Part shown: one piece after another, positions 23,984-32,063 of the stretch
Position numbering within the stretch: the stretch's first letter is position 1
Layout: each line of letters opens with the position of its first letter
NCBI GenBank assembly: GCA_946548085.1
Contig: CAMNPN010000111.1
Coordinates: 62,001-126,000, forward strand
Direction: 5' to 3'
Source of the DNA: an uncultured Prevotella sp.
GTDB taxonomy: Bacteria > Bacteroidota > Bacteroidia > Bacteroidales > Bacteroidaceae
Length of the DNA stretch: 64,000 nucleotides
Made by a program: the position numbers and the translations under genes
Notes under the pieces: model-generated
What the model saw: only the letters and a program-made list of their open reading frames with translations
Told to the model about the DNA's origin: nothing
The model's database searches: none

Positions 23984-25089
23984 AAGAGCGTATTAACTGG
24001 ATAGACTGGGCCAAGGCCATTGCGGTGTGCAGCGTGGTGTTCTGCCACCTGCCACAGTCGCAGGAATGGTTCTATTTCCGGTATATGCAGGCTACGACCA
24101 TCACCGTGTTCTTCTTTATCTCAGGCTATCTGAAGGCGAATCATGAGGACAGGTCCATGATTCTATACGGAATCAAGCGACCTGTCCCCATGATTCGTTG
24201 GCGGAAGTATTGGAACGGTCTGGTTTTACCTTACTTATTATATAATGCCATCGTCTATCCTTATTGGTTCGTCAGATACACGATGCTACACGGCGGCATG
24301 CCAGATCTGTTCTCTGCCATGAAACCCATCATCGGCGCGCTACTGTTTGAGCATGAGAATGCCTGGGCTGAGCCCCTAAATGGCCCGCTGTGGTATCTAC
24401 CAGCCATTCTGATGATGCATCTGATTATCGATTTATGTCGGAAAACGGACTATCTGCATCTGATAATGATCGTACTTTGCATCATCAGTTATTTCCTTTA
24501 TGCTGCCAACAAAGAATATGAGTTCCTTCCAAACCTCACGCCGATGGGATTATTTAGACGATTGCCATATTATTACTTAGGGTATGTGATGGGGTTAAAG
24601 AATCACGGGGACAGTCCCCATGTACTTCGCAAGTTTCGCACACAGGGGACAGTCCCCATGATTCCCCTGATTCTCCTTGTGGCGGTCTCTTTTACCATCA
24701 GTCTGATTTTCTTCGAATGGCACCTGCATGAGAACCGCATCCTAATACATGCAGCCTTGTTCTATCCCGTGAATATCGGTCTGTTGGCTGGTCTGTTGTG
24801 CTTCTGTAAGTTGTTAGACAACTGGCGTTGCACAATTGTCACAAACCTATCCATCGGCACGCTGGTGATCATCGGCCTGCATATTATCCTTATCGGCATT
24901 GTAAACTTCGGTGTGGATCATTTCTTCGGCCTCAGGGATGGATTCGGGTACTACTGGTATGAAGCCCTCCCAATCACCATCGTCATCATCGGCCTACTCT
25001 ACCCTATCATCCCGTTCGCCAGGAAATATGCCCCAGTTCTGATTGGTAAAACCAAATCATTCAACTATGGAACAGGTCAAGACAAATAG
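23980..25089 (+). CDS. Acyltransferase 3 family membrane protein with inserted palindromes
   Basis: A 369-residue protein, about ten helices. It begins INWIDWAKAIAVCSVVFCHLP, a variant of the family start (WAKA in place of RG, with the conserved late H), then ITVFFFISGYLK. It resembles the OafA/WcaF-like proteins that O-acetylate exopolysaccharide. In the loop near residues 207-227 the protein reads NHGDSPHVLRKFRTQG and then TVPM; this part is encoded by a double GGGGACAGTCCCC repeat and is probably an insertion. The end overlaps the next AT3 gene by 23 bp. Confidence 0.85.
   Translation: MKERINWIDWAKAIAVCSVVFCHLPQSQEWFYFRYMQATTITVFFFISGYLKANHEDRSMILYGIKRPVPMIRWRKYWNGLVLPYLLYNAIVYPYWFVRYTMLHGGMPDLFSAMKPIIGALLFEHENAWAEPLNGPLWYLPAILMMHLIIDLCRKTDYLHLIMIVLCIISYFLYAANKEYEFLPNLTPMGLFRRLPYYYLGYVMGLKNHGDSPHVLRKFRTQGTVPMIPLILLVAVSFTISLIFFEWHLHENRILIHAALFYPVNIGLLAGLLCFCKLLDNWRCTIVTNLSIGTLVIIGLHIILIGIVNFGVDHFFGLRDGFGYYWYEALPITIVIIGLLYPIIPFARKYAPVLIGKTKSFNYGTGQDK
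24607..24657. repeat. Pair of GGGGACAGTCCCC palindromes inside a CDS
   Basis: Two copies of the 13-bp palindrome, 24607-24619 and 24645-24657, both followed by ATG, 38 bp apart start to start. They look like REP-type elements that are mobilised by RAYT transposases in other bacteria; no such transposase is in the window. Confidence 0.75.
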
Positions 25090-26107
25090 AATAGGCTATA
25101 TCGACGCCCTGCGTGGAATGGCTATGATCCTTGTGGTCTACTTCCACATCGCAGCATACGGTTTCGGGTCGTACGAAATAGGCTATAACGACATCATCGA
25201 ACGATTCCGCATGCCGACATTCTTCTTCATCAGTGGTTGGCTGTTCTATAAGGCTGGTCGAATCTGGGACAGACAGGCTATCGTTGGTATGATCCGCAAG
25301 AAATTCATGGTGCAGATTGTGCCTACAGCGGTCTTTATGTTGCTGTATCTTGTGATGTTTAACTTACTGGAGGTGGGTTCTTTCGGCAGTGACAAGAAGG
25401 GGTACTGGTTTACGATTGTGCTCTTCGAGTATTTTGTAATTTACATCTTGTCTGAGGCTCTGCTCAACCGACAAGACTCCTTTAAGGGGGAGCTCCGTGT
25501 GTTCGTCGGCATGATAATTCTATCAGCTTCAGCCTTCTATTATGCCAAATATTACTCACGGTACGCCACTGAATTAGGGGTATGGAAAGACATTTTGGGA
25601 TTCTTCAGCTTCGTTAAGATCAGGCAAATTATCTTCTTCTGGTTTGGTACGTTTGTGAGAAGGTATTTCTCTCGGTTTATCCAACTTACGGACAACCATT
25701 ATGCCATGGCCCTATTCATGGCCCTTTTCACTGCAGGTATTGTGTGGCCCGTCATCTTTTCCATCTCCGGCATTGAGTATCTGGCCTATCTTATAGCGGG
25801 ACTATCAGGAACAGTCATCTGCTTCACTTTCTTCAGAGTCCACGAGCAGCATTTCTCCAAGGCCACCTGGTATGGCCGAGGACTGCAACTGATAGGCCGA
25901 CGCACACTGGACATCTATCTCATTCATTATTTTGTGTTGCCTTACAATCTGGTGCAACCAGACGTATGGCAGCAATACCACAACGACATGCTGTTTGTGC
26001 CCATGGCACTCATCCTGGCCCTCTGGGTGGTGATCATCAGTCTGCTCATCAGCAGCATCCTCAGAGTGAGTCCGTTATTGGCCAAGTACCTGTTTGGTGC
26101 CAAGTAG
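25067..26107 (+). CDS. Acyltransferase 3 family membrane protein
   Basis: A 346-residue protein; ATG 25067 (MEQVKTNRIGYIDALRG) gives the normal family N-terminus. Motifs: YIDALRGMAMILVVYFHI with the essential R and H, FRMPTFFFISGWLFY, and LDIYLIHYFVLPYN near residue 285. It is more like the AT3 at 16254 than the one just upstream, so the cluster holds at least two subtypes. The last 33 bp overlap the 3' end of the convergent GT4 gene. Role: acyl transfer to a lipid-linked or exported glycan. Confidence 0.88.
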   Translation: MEQVKTNRIGYIDALRGMAMILVVYFHIAAYGFGSYEIGYNDIIERFRMPTFFFISGWLFYKAGRIWDRQAIVGMIRKKFMVQIVPTAVFMLLYLVMFNLLEVGSFGSDKKGYWFTIVLFEYFVIYILSEALLNRQDSFKGELRVFVGMIILSASAFYYAKYYSRYATELGVWKDILGFFSFVKIRQIIFFWFGTFVRRYFSRFIQLTDNHYAMALFMALFTAGIVWPVIFSISGIEYLAYLIAGLSGTVICFTFFRVHEQHFSKATWYGRGLQLIGRRTLDIYLIHYFVLPYNLVQPDVWQQYHNDMLFVPMALILALWVVIISLLISSILRVSPLLAKYLFGAK

Positions 26108-27214
26108 TTCAAACAAATGGTGCCAGGCTGTCATGATATGATTAACGTGATATCGCTGGGATGAATGGATTCCCGCCTGACTCATCTGACACCGTAAATC
26201 TGCATTCTCAATTAACAAGCAAACCTTATCCGCAAAATCCTCCATATCACGATTGTGGATTAAAAAGCCATCCACCCCGTCTGTGATAATATCTGCGGGG
26301 CCGTATGGACAATCAAAGGCAATAACCGGCAGTCCACTACTCATCGCCTCTGGGAGCACCATGCCAAAAGGCTCGTAGCGGGATGTGAGCAAAAGCATGG
26401 CATGTTGCCGATAGGCCTCCATGATATCGGAAGTCGGAGCGTGAAGGGTGATGCCATGGCCTTCTGCCTGTAACTGCCGCCATAGCGACTCCTCAATATC
26501 TCCTTTCTCACCATAGACATGTAACTGCCAGTCAGGGTGACGCTGACGAACCAGTTGCCAAACGGACAACAGGCTACCAATATCCTTCTGTTTAGACAAA
26601 CGGCCAACAAAGATGACAGACTTTGATTCGCCATCACAACAGGTCTGGTTCTCGTTAAGATGTACTACATCCGGAATCACATGGACAGTTTTATTGATCT
26701 TCCTCCAGACAGCAGCATCGCCATCCGTCAAGGCCACGACCGCCTGTGCTTTTTGAGCAGACAGGTTCATCCAAAGGGTATGAATTTGTCGCAACAATCC
26801 GGCCCCCTCAAAACGACTGGTCCAGAAGGAGGCATGCGACTCAAACACCAACGGTGTACTTCCTTTTACCCGACAAATATCCCTAATGAGTTCTATTCGT
26901 GCACATACGATTACATCAGGACTGATGGTTTCAAGTTGGTAGCGGATGGCTGTCCTACAGCGACGATGCAGCCGTCTCAGCATAAGCATCCGCCGGATGA
27001 AAGGATACTGGTATTGGATATGAAATGGAATATCCAAGTCTACATAATGTACCGAGGAATCCAATGGGAAAGGGAAAGGATGGCCACCCTGGCAGACAGT
27101 CAACATATACACCTCGTATCCATAATGCGCTGCGAGGTAGTTAGCCTTTTCAACCAACACCCGTTCCATGCCGCCCCAAATGGCTAAGGCATCGGTGACA
27201 TACAGGATTCTCAT
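26075..27214 (-). CDS. GT4 family glycosyltransferase
   Basis: A 379-residue GT-B enzyme. N-terminal: ILYVTDALAIWGGMERVLVEKANYL with the GGMERV acceptor-domain motif. C-terminal domain: VIFVGRLSKQKDIGSLL, then LLLTSRYEPFGMVLPEAMSSGLPVIAFDC, the EX7E-type donor motif, and GPADIITDGVDGFLI. It is a paralogue of the GT4 at 29176 and of the C-terminal half of the fusion at 36319, sharing SRxEPFG and DGVDG blocks. Its 3' end overlaps the convergent AT3 gene by 33 bp. It likely adds a hexose in the capsule or O-antigen repeat. Confidence 0.9.
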   Translation of the reverse strand: MRILYVTDALAIWGGMERVLVEKANYLAAHYGYEVYMLTVCQGGHPFPFPLDSSVHYVDLDIPFHIQYQYPFIRRMLMLRRLHRRCRTAIRYQLETISPDVIVCARIELIRDICRVKGSTPLVFESHASFWTSRFEGAGLLRQIHTLWMNLSAQKAQAVVALTDGDAAVWRKINKTVHVIPDVVHLNENQTCCDGESKSVIFVGRLSKQKDIGSLLSVWQLVRQRHPDWQLHVYGEKGDIEESLWRQLQAEGHGITLHAPTSDIMEAYRQHAMLLLTSRYEPFGMVLPEAMSSGLPVIAFDCPYGPADIITDGVDGFLIHNRDMEDFADKVCLLIENADLRCQMSQAGIHSSQRYHVNHIMTAWHHLFELLGTKQVLGQ

Positions 27215-27234
27215 CTCACGAAAACTCCAGATCC

Positions 27235-28092
27235 TTAATGATTATTCTTAACGAGATTGTCATCACTATCTTCATAGTGATCTTTCTTGAAGAAGATACG
27301 GGTAATACCTCGGCTCTGGTATTTCACATGCTGCACAAAGCTCTGCCAGATGGATTGGGAACCGATGGTACCATAGCCTGTGACCGGACGTGCTTTCCGG
27401 TTATAGAGGAAAGCAATCTTTCCGTAAGGTTTGAGCGACAAGGCCAGAGAGCCGTCCTCACCGCGTCGGATATCAGTACGTATCTTCACCTTCCGGGCAT
27501 AGTCGGCATTGAAGGCAAAGACCATGCCGCGCACACACAACTCCGGGCGTTTGAAATGCTGGACATACAAGAACAGGTCACGCGCCAGTTCAAAGAGATG
27601 TAGTCCTAAGGCAGAGTGCCCCTCATCGGGAAAGAAGCTCCAAAAAGAACTGACACAGGACACATCGGGTCTTGATAACTTCGTCATCATCAGGTCGACA
27701 TACTGAGGAGGATAGAACGTGTCGGCATCAATACAGAAATGGTACTTGCCACGGGCATTATCCAGTCCGCACTGACGGGCAAAGCCCGGGCTCTGTTTTG
27801 ACTCATTGAAATAAGGAAGACCTAACCGCTGATAGACTTGTTCAGTCCGGTCCTTGGAGTTATTGTTCACACCAATGATCTCAATCGGATAACTGGTCTG
27901 GAGTTCACTCAAAGACCAGAGGCAAGCAGCCAGGCGCATCTCCTCGTTATAGGCAATCACTACCACAGAGATCAGAGGGTCTGAACTTTGCTTCGCCGCC
28001 AACTGCGTTTTTATCTTGTCAAGCACCTCATCGGGAATCTCCTTATAGGACTTCCCATAGATGGTGAGATATTTTTCGTACCACTTTGCCAT
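27235..28092 (-). CDS. GT2 family glycosyltransferase
   Basis: A 285-residue GT2 enzyme. After a 37-residue lead it has ISVVVIAYNEEMRLAACLWSL, GVNNNSKDRT and YHFCIDADTFYP, in which DAD is the metal site. The late FNADYARKVKIRTDIRRGEDGSLALSL carries the ED and RR residues typical of the acceptor side. It lies 20 bp upstream of the GT4 at 26075 on the same strand. A gene gap of 58 bp to the GT2 before it allows a separate promoter, but I see only a weak -7-like TATCTTCG there. Confidence 0.85.
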   Translation of the reverse strand: MAKWYEKYLTIYGKSYKEIPDEVLDKIKTQLAAKQSSDPLISVVVIAYNEEMRLAACLWSLSELQTSYPIEIIGVNNNSKDRTEQVYQRLGLPYFNESKQSPGFARQCGLDNARGKYHFCIDADTFYPPQYVDLMMTKLSRPDVSCVSSFWSFFPDEGHSALGLHLFELARDLFLYVQHFKRPELCVRGMVFAFNADYARKVKIRTDIRRGEDGSLALSLKPYGKIAFLYNRKARPVTGYGTIGSQSIWQSFVQHVKYQSRGITRIFFKKDHYEDSDDNLVKNNH

Positions 28093-28150
28093 ATCGCCTT
28101 CTTTAATATCTGCCTGCGAAGATACGCATTTTCCTACACATATCCAAATA

Positions 28151-29179
28151 TTAGACTAACTTTTTCAACTTCCCCAGACAACGGATCGACATCACACAAA
28201 GTCTTGCTGGAAGTTTGCCAAGCAGATACAACGCCAGATTCCGGAATCGAGACTGTCGGAAACGGCAGATCTGTCTGAAAGTTGACGGATGAGTCAACAT
28301 TGCCTTGATTTCATGATCAGAAATGGCGGGTGCAATGTCGTGACGTCGTTTCAGGACGCTGCAAGCCATATAGAATCCCGTCATCGCAATGATATAACAG
28401 CGGTTGGGGAAGTACACCTTATTATATAATAAAGCAGAGGTTTCCCGCAGGTGATCGACTGTCCGGGCATTCCGCAGAATCTCCTCTTTCGGTATCTGAT
28501 GGCGTTGCTGATAACGGGAAAGAGAGTTATCGTGACACCAATATGAATAGGTGATATCCGGCAACAGGACTGCTCTGGACACCAATGTCACCAAATCGAA
28601 GGTAAAAACCAAGTCCTCCCAATAGTCGGTGTCAATGAAGCGATGACAATGCGCTCTCAGGAGTGAGGTCTTGACGAGGTAATTGCAGGCGGAAGCCTGA
28701 ACACCGGCATATTTCCGATAGGCAAAGGTAGCCAACTGATCCTCTCCTAACAGTAGCAGATTTGGATACTGATACACCTCGAGACTGCCATCCGTACCTA
28801 TCTTTTTGTACGACCCAAAGACGATTTCTGCCTCATATCGCCAGATATTATCTATCAGCAGTTTGATTGTGTCGTCTGCAATCGTATCGTCAGCATCCAT
28901 AAAATACAGATAAGTACCCGAAGCCTCGTCTATGATACGATTCCGAGCAGAAGAAACACCCTGGTTACGCTCAAAAGAGATAACGCGAATGTCAGTACCA
29001 CGAGGATGGTTGTTCTGATAGCGCTGTATGATTGCCAACGAGCTGTCTGTACTTCCGTCATCAACGAGCAAAAACTCTATTGAAGAGTATGTCTGTGCTA
29101 AAGCCGACTCCAGGGAACGGGACAGATACTGCTCCGCCTGGTACACAGGAATGCCTATAGTCACATCGTAGTTCTTCAT
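28151..29179 (-). CDS. GT2 family glycosyltransferase
   Basis: A 342-residue GT2 enzyme: VTIGIPVYQAEQYLSRSLESAL, LLVDDGSTDSS, and YLYFMDADDT. The tail (YLLGKLPARLCVMSIRCLGKLKKL) is basic and amphipathic and may attach to the membrane. It is a distant paralogue of the three tandem GT2 proteins at 33-36 kb, which share the HPRG, N-x-G-x-x-x-A-R-N and C-terminal amphipathic helix. It overlaps the upstream GT4 by 4 bp (ATGA). Confidence 0.87.
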   Translation of the reverse strand: MKNYDVTIGIPVYQAEQYLSRSLESALAQTYSSIEFLLVDDGSTDSSLAIIQRYQNNHPRGTDIRVISFERNQGVSSARNRIIDEASGTYLYFMDADDTIADDTIKLLIDNIWRYEAEIVFGSYKKIGTDGSLEVYQYPNLLLLGEDQLATFAYRKYAGVQASACNYLVKTSLLRAHCHRFIDTDYWEDLVFTFDLVTLVSRAVLLPDITYSYWCHDNSLSRYQQRHQIPKEEILRNARTVDHLRETSALLYNKVYFPNRCYIIAMTGFYMACSVLKRRHDIAPAISDHEIKAMLTHPSTFRQICRFRQSRFRNLALYLLGKLPARLCVMSIRCLGKLKKLV

Positions 29180-30363
29180 TTGGTCATCAGCTGGTCAAAC
29201 AAATCTTTCCACTGAGTGGCGATAGCAGCCATCTCATAACGTCGTACACTTTGGCGCGCCTGTTGACCCAATCGTTTTCTCAGGTCCTCGTCAGACATAA
29301 GAGTCATGAGTTTCCCAGCCAGAGCATGCACGTCCCCAGAAGGAACTAAAAGCCCGTCGACTCCATCGGTGATGATTTCATCAGGACCAGCCGGACAATC
29401 AAACGACACGACTGGTAATCCACATGCCATCGCCTCAACCAAAACCAGGCCAAAGCCCTCGAAACGGGAACTTAGCACAAAGACAGAACTGTCTGTATAA
29501 GTCTTGACCACATCCTCTACAGGGCCATTCAGACGACAACGCCTTGCATCAATCCCCAAGTCAGACATCAACTGACGATAACTTGTCTGATCACCCATCC
29601 CATAGATATCGAGCGACCAGTCTGGATAATACTTTTCCACCTCAGCCCAAGCCTGTAACAACAGATCGTACCCCTTTTGATAGGCATAACGGCCAATCGT
29701 CACGACCCTGCGAATCAGGGGGACAGGTCCTTGATTCTGGACAGAATCATGCGACCTGTCCCCCTGATTCATGGGAATCGGATCAGGAATTACCGACACA
29801 TTCGATAATTCAGGCCAGGATGATTTACTCTTATCCGTCAGCACCACCAACTGATCCAAACGCTTGAGCTTGCTGACCAGACTTTTCATCCATAACTGTG
29901 CAAAAAGCCGTTTAAACACATTTGAGTCGTTGGTCTCAAAATTACGATAGTTCGCCCGATTAACATGCAACTCACCAATCTTTTTACTTCCGTCATGAAT
30001 CGACGTCAAGAAATTAATCTCGCGTCGAAGCATGCTAATGGTGAAGTCTGGCCGGATACGCAGCAACTCGGCTTTCAGCAATCTCTTATACCGTCGCTGT
30101 TTGGTCAGATAGAGAAGCACCTTTTTCAGAAAAGATGCACGCCAAAGTTCCTCAAAGCCCAACTCATAGTTAATGACCTTCACTTTATCAGACAAAGGGA
30201 AATAACAGTCGCGTCCCTTCCCCTCTGTCACGATAACCGTCACATCATAGCCTAACTGTTCTGCAAAGTAACTGGCCTTAAAGGACACGACACGCTCTAC
30301 GCCACCGGCAGAATAGAGTGCTGGCGTACAGTACACAATCCGATATTTTGTTGAAGCCTCCAT
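29176..30363 (-). CDS. GT4 family glycosyltransferase with inserted palindrome
   Basis: A 395-residue GT-B enzyme. N-terminal: YRIVYCTPALYSAGGVERVV; C-terminal: VVTIGRYAYQKGYDLLLQAW, VLSSRFEGFGLVLVEAMACGLPVV and GPDEIITDGVDGLLV. Between the domains, residues 199-217 (NQGDRSHDSVQNQGPVPLI) are encoded by a 57-bp palindromic element; the paralogue at 36319 has a shorter, unrelated linker at the same point (EQGLLSDCSAKRVIAVG). The insertion sits before the first strand of the donor-binding domain, so the enzyme may still be active. It heads a minus-strand run of four glycosyltransferases. Confidence 0.9.
   Translation of the reverse strand: MEASTKYRIVYCTPALYSAGGVERVVSFKASYFAEQLGYDVTVIVTEGKGRDCYFPLSDKVKVINYELGFEELWRASFLKKVLLYLTKQRRYKRLLKAELLRIRPDFTISMLRREINFLTSIHDGSKKIGELHVNRANYRNFETNDSNVFKRLFAQLWMKSLVSKLKRLDQLVVLTDKSKSSWPELSNVSVIPDPIPMNQGDRSHDSVQNQGPVPLIRRVVTIGRYAYQKGYDLLLQAWAEVEKYYPDWSLDIYGMGDQTSYRQLMSDLGIDARRCRLNGPVEDVVKTYTDSSVFVLSSRFEGFGLVLVEAMACGLPVVSFDCPAGPDEIITDGVDGLLVPSGDVHALAGKLMTLMSDEDLRKRLGQQARQSVRRYEMAAIATQWKDLFDQLMTK
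29713..29769. repeat. 57-bp nested palindrome in frame inside a GT4 gene
   Basis: Perfect 17-bp arms, AATCAGGGGGACAGGTC (29713-29729) and its complement (29753-29769), enclose an inner hairpin GATTCT/AGAATC (29733-29738 and 29743-29748). The total length is 19 codons. It shares the GGGGACAG core with the palindromes at 24607. Confidence 0.8.
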
Positions 30364-30377
30364 ATCTCTTTAGTCTA

Positions 30378-30385
30378 CAAAGGTA
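30378..30385 (-). promoter_or_regulatory. Probable -7 promoter element for the GT4/GT2 run
   Basis: TACCTTTG on the minus strand, 14 nt before the ATG at 30363. A TTTG is present upstream but at 12 bp, not 20 bp. Confidence 0.4.
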
Positions 30386-30453
30386 CAAATTTTCAATCAA
30401 ACACACTGACTATTTGCATAATTTAATAAAAATAAGTAAATAAGACGTATAAA

Positions 30454-30485
30454 TTTGGAAGTTTCACCAACTTTTCGTAACTTTG
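30454..30485 (+). promoter_or_regulatory. Promoter for the ATPase/nuclease gene
   Basis: -33 TTTG (30454-30457), 20 bp, -7 TAACTTTG (30478-30485); ATG at 30509. A perfect match to the window consensus. Confidence 0.75.
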
Positions 30486-30508
30486 CCCGGAATAATTCAA
30501 ATTAAATA

Positions 30509-32056
30509 ATGAGAAAGCAGTTTCCCATAGGCGAACAGGACTTTGCGAACATCCGCAGAGATCAAATGGTTTACATTGATAAGACTAGCCTTATCTATCA
30601 AATAGTGAGGGAGAGAGGGAAGTATTTCTTTTTCCGTCCCCGTCGATTTGGCAAGTCCCTGCTACTGTCAACTATGCGCTATTATTTCGAAGGGAGACAT
30701 GATCTATTTGAGGGATTAGCCATCGATGCTTTGGAAAAGGAATGGCGCAGACGCCCTGTTATTTATTTGGATCTAAGCCGAGGGCGCACTATTGATCTGC
30801 CAACCCTGCACTCCATGATTGACAACAATCTCAGAGAATACGAAAAGTTATATCAAGTAATACCCAAGGAGTCAGACAGTTATAGCACCCGCCTGACTAA
30901 CATCATTCAAGAAGCCTATAAGTCTACAGGCGAGCAAGTGGTTGTGCTGATCGACGAATATGATGCACCCATGCTTGATACGATGAGCGATTTGGATTTG
31001 AAAAAACAAGTCCGCAATAGAGTTCGCGACCTCTATAGTCCCCTGAAAGCCCAAAGTCAATATCTCTGGTTTGTATTTCTGACTGGCATTACGAAATTCA
31101 GTCAACTCAGCATCTTCAGTGAACTGAACAATCTGACGGACATCTCGATGGATCGTCGTTATATCGAGATCTGCGGTATCACAGAGCAGGAGATTCATGA
31201 CAATCTCGATGAAGAAGTAAGTGCTTTGGCTGGACAATACAACCTGACAAGGGAACAATGCTATGACCGCCTGAAGGATATGTACGACGGGTATCATTTC
31301 CGTCCGAACAGCATTGGCATATACAACCCCTTCAGTCTTCTTAATGCTCTGGACAAACAAGAGTTCCGCAGTTTCTGGTTTGAGTCAGGAACACCCACAG
31401 CATTGGTTGAAACGATGCAGCGCAACGACTATCCCCTGGAGCATTTGACCAACGAGGAAGTCAGTTCGCAACTGATGAGTAGTGTCGATTCTGACGAGGT
31501 ATCCCCTATCCCTCTGATATACCAAAGTGGCTATCTGACCATCAAAGGATATGACGAGCGATTTAGCACCTTCAAATTAGGTTTCCCTAATAAAGAAGTA
31601 GAAGAAGGTTTTACCAAATACTTGCTCCCATATTATTCTCCTATCAAGAAATCAGAGTCATCAATGGCTATTGGGAACTTTGTACGGGAGATTGAAAATG
31701 GTCTGCCAGAGGCCTTCATGAAAAGGCTTGAATCACTCTTTGCTGATGGGAAATATCAGATTATCGGTGATGAGGAGAAGTACTTTCATAACGCTGTCTA
31801 TATCATCTTCAAGATGCTCGGCTTCTACGTGGATGTAGAATACCAGACGAGTGATGGCCGTATTGACTTGGTTATGAAAACCAAGGACTATATTTATATC
31901 CTCGAATTCAAAATCAACGAAAGCGCCGAGGCTGCTCTCAAGCAGATAGAAGACAAACAATATGCCAAGCCTTTCGAGTCTGACAAGAGAAAACTATACA
32001 AAATAGGAGTTAACTTCTCAACGAGTACGAGAAGAATTGATGACTGGATAGCATAA
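30509..32056 (+). CDS. AAA-ATPase-like protein with C-terminal PD-(D/E)XK nuclease domain
   Basis: A 515-residue protein of the AAA-ATPase-like/DUF1703 group. N-terminal: FPIGEQDFANIRRDQMVYID and the Walker A variant FFRPRRFGKSLLLS near residue 50; Walker B is VVVLIDEYDAPM near residue 150. The C-terminal domain has DGRIDLVMKTKDYIYILEFK, the D...ExK centre of PD-(D/E)XK nucleases. These proteins are abundant and often multicopy in Bacteroidota; proposed roles are defence or mobile-element related, but none is established. It has its own promoter and ends 7 bp before a GT2 gene, so it may be transcribed with the glycosyltransferases. Confidence 0.88.
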   Translation: MRKQFPIGEQDFANIRRDQMVYIDKTSLIYQIVRERGKYFFFRPRRFGKSLLLSTMRYYFEGRHDLFEGLAIDALEKEWRRRPVIYLDLSRGRTIDLPTLHSMIDNNLREYEKLYQVIPKESDSYSTRLTNIIQEAYKSTGEQVVVLIDEYDAPMLDTMSDLDLKKQVRNRVRDLYSPLKAQSQYLWFVFLTGITKFSQLSIFSELNNLTDISMDRRYIEICGITEQEIHDNLDEEVSALAGQYNLTREQCYDRLKDMYDGYHFRPNSIGIYNPFSLLNALDKQEFRSFWFESGTPTALVETMQRNDYPLEHLTNEEVSSQLMSSVDSDEVSPIPLIYQSGYLTIKGYDERFSTFKLGFPNKEVEEGFTKYLLPYYSPIKKSESSMAIGNFVREIENGLPEAFMKRLESLFADGKYQIIGDEEKYFHNAVYIIFKMLGFYVDVEYQTSDGRIDLVMKTKDYIYILEFKINESAEAALKQIEDKQYAKPFESDKRKLYKIGVNFSTSTRRIDDWIA

Positions 32057-32063
32057 TAAATAA

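Noticed and set aside
30509..32056. Transposase
   Set aside because: The multicopy-type ATPase has no DDE or Y1 motif and no terminal inverted repeats around it; it is an AAA-ATPase with a PD-(D/E)XK domain.
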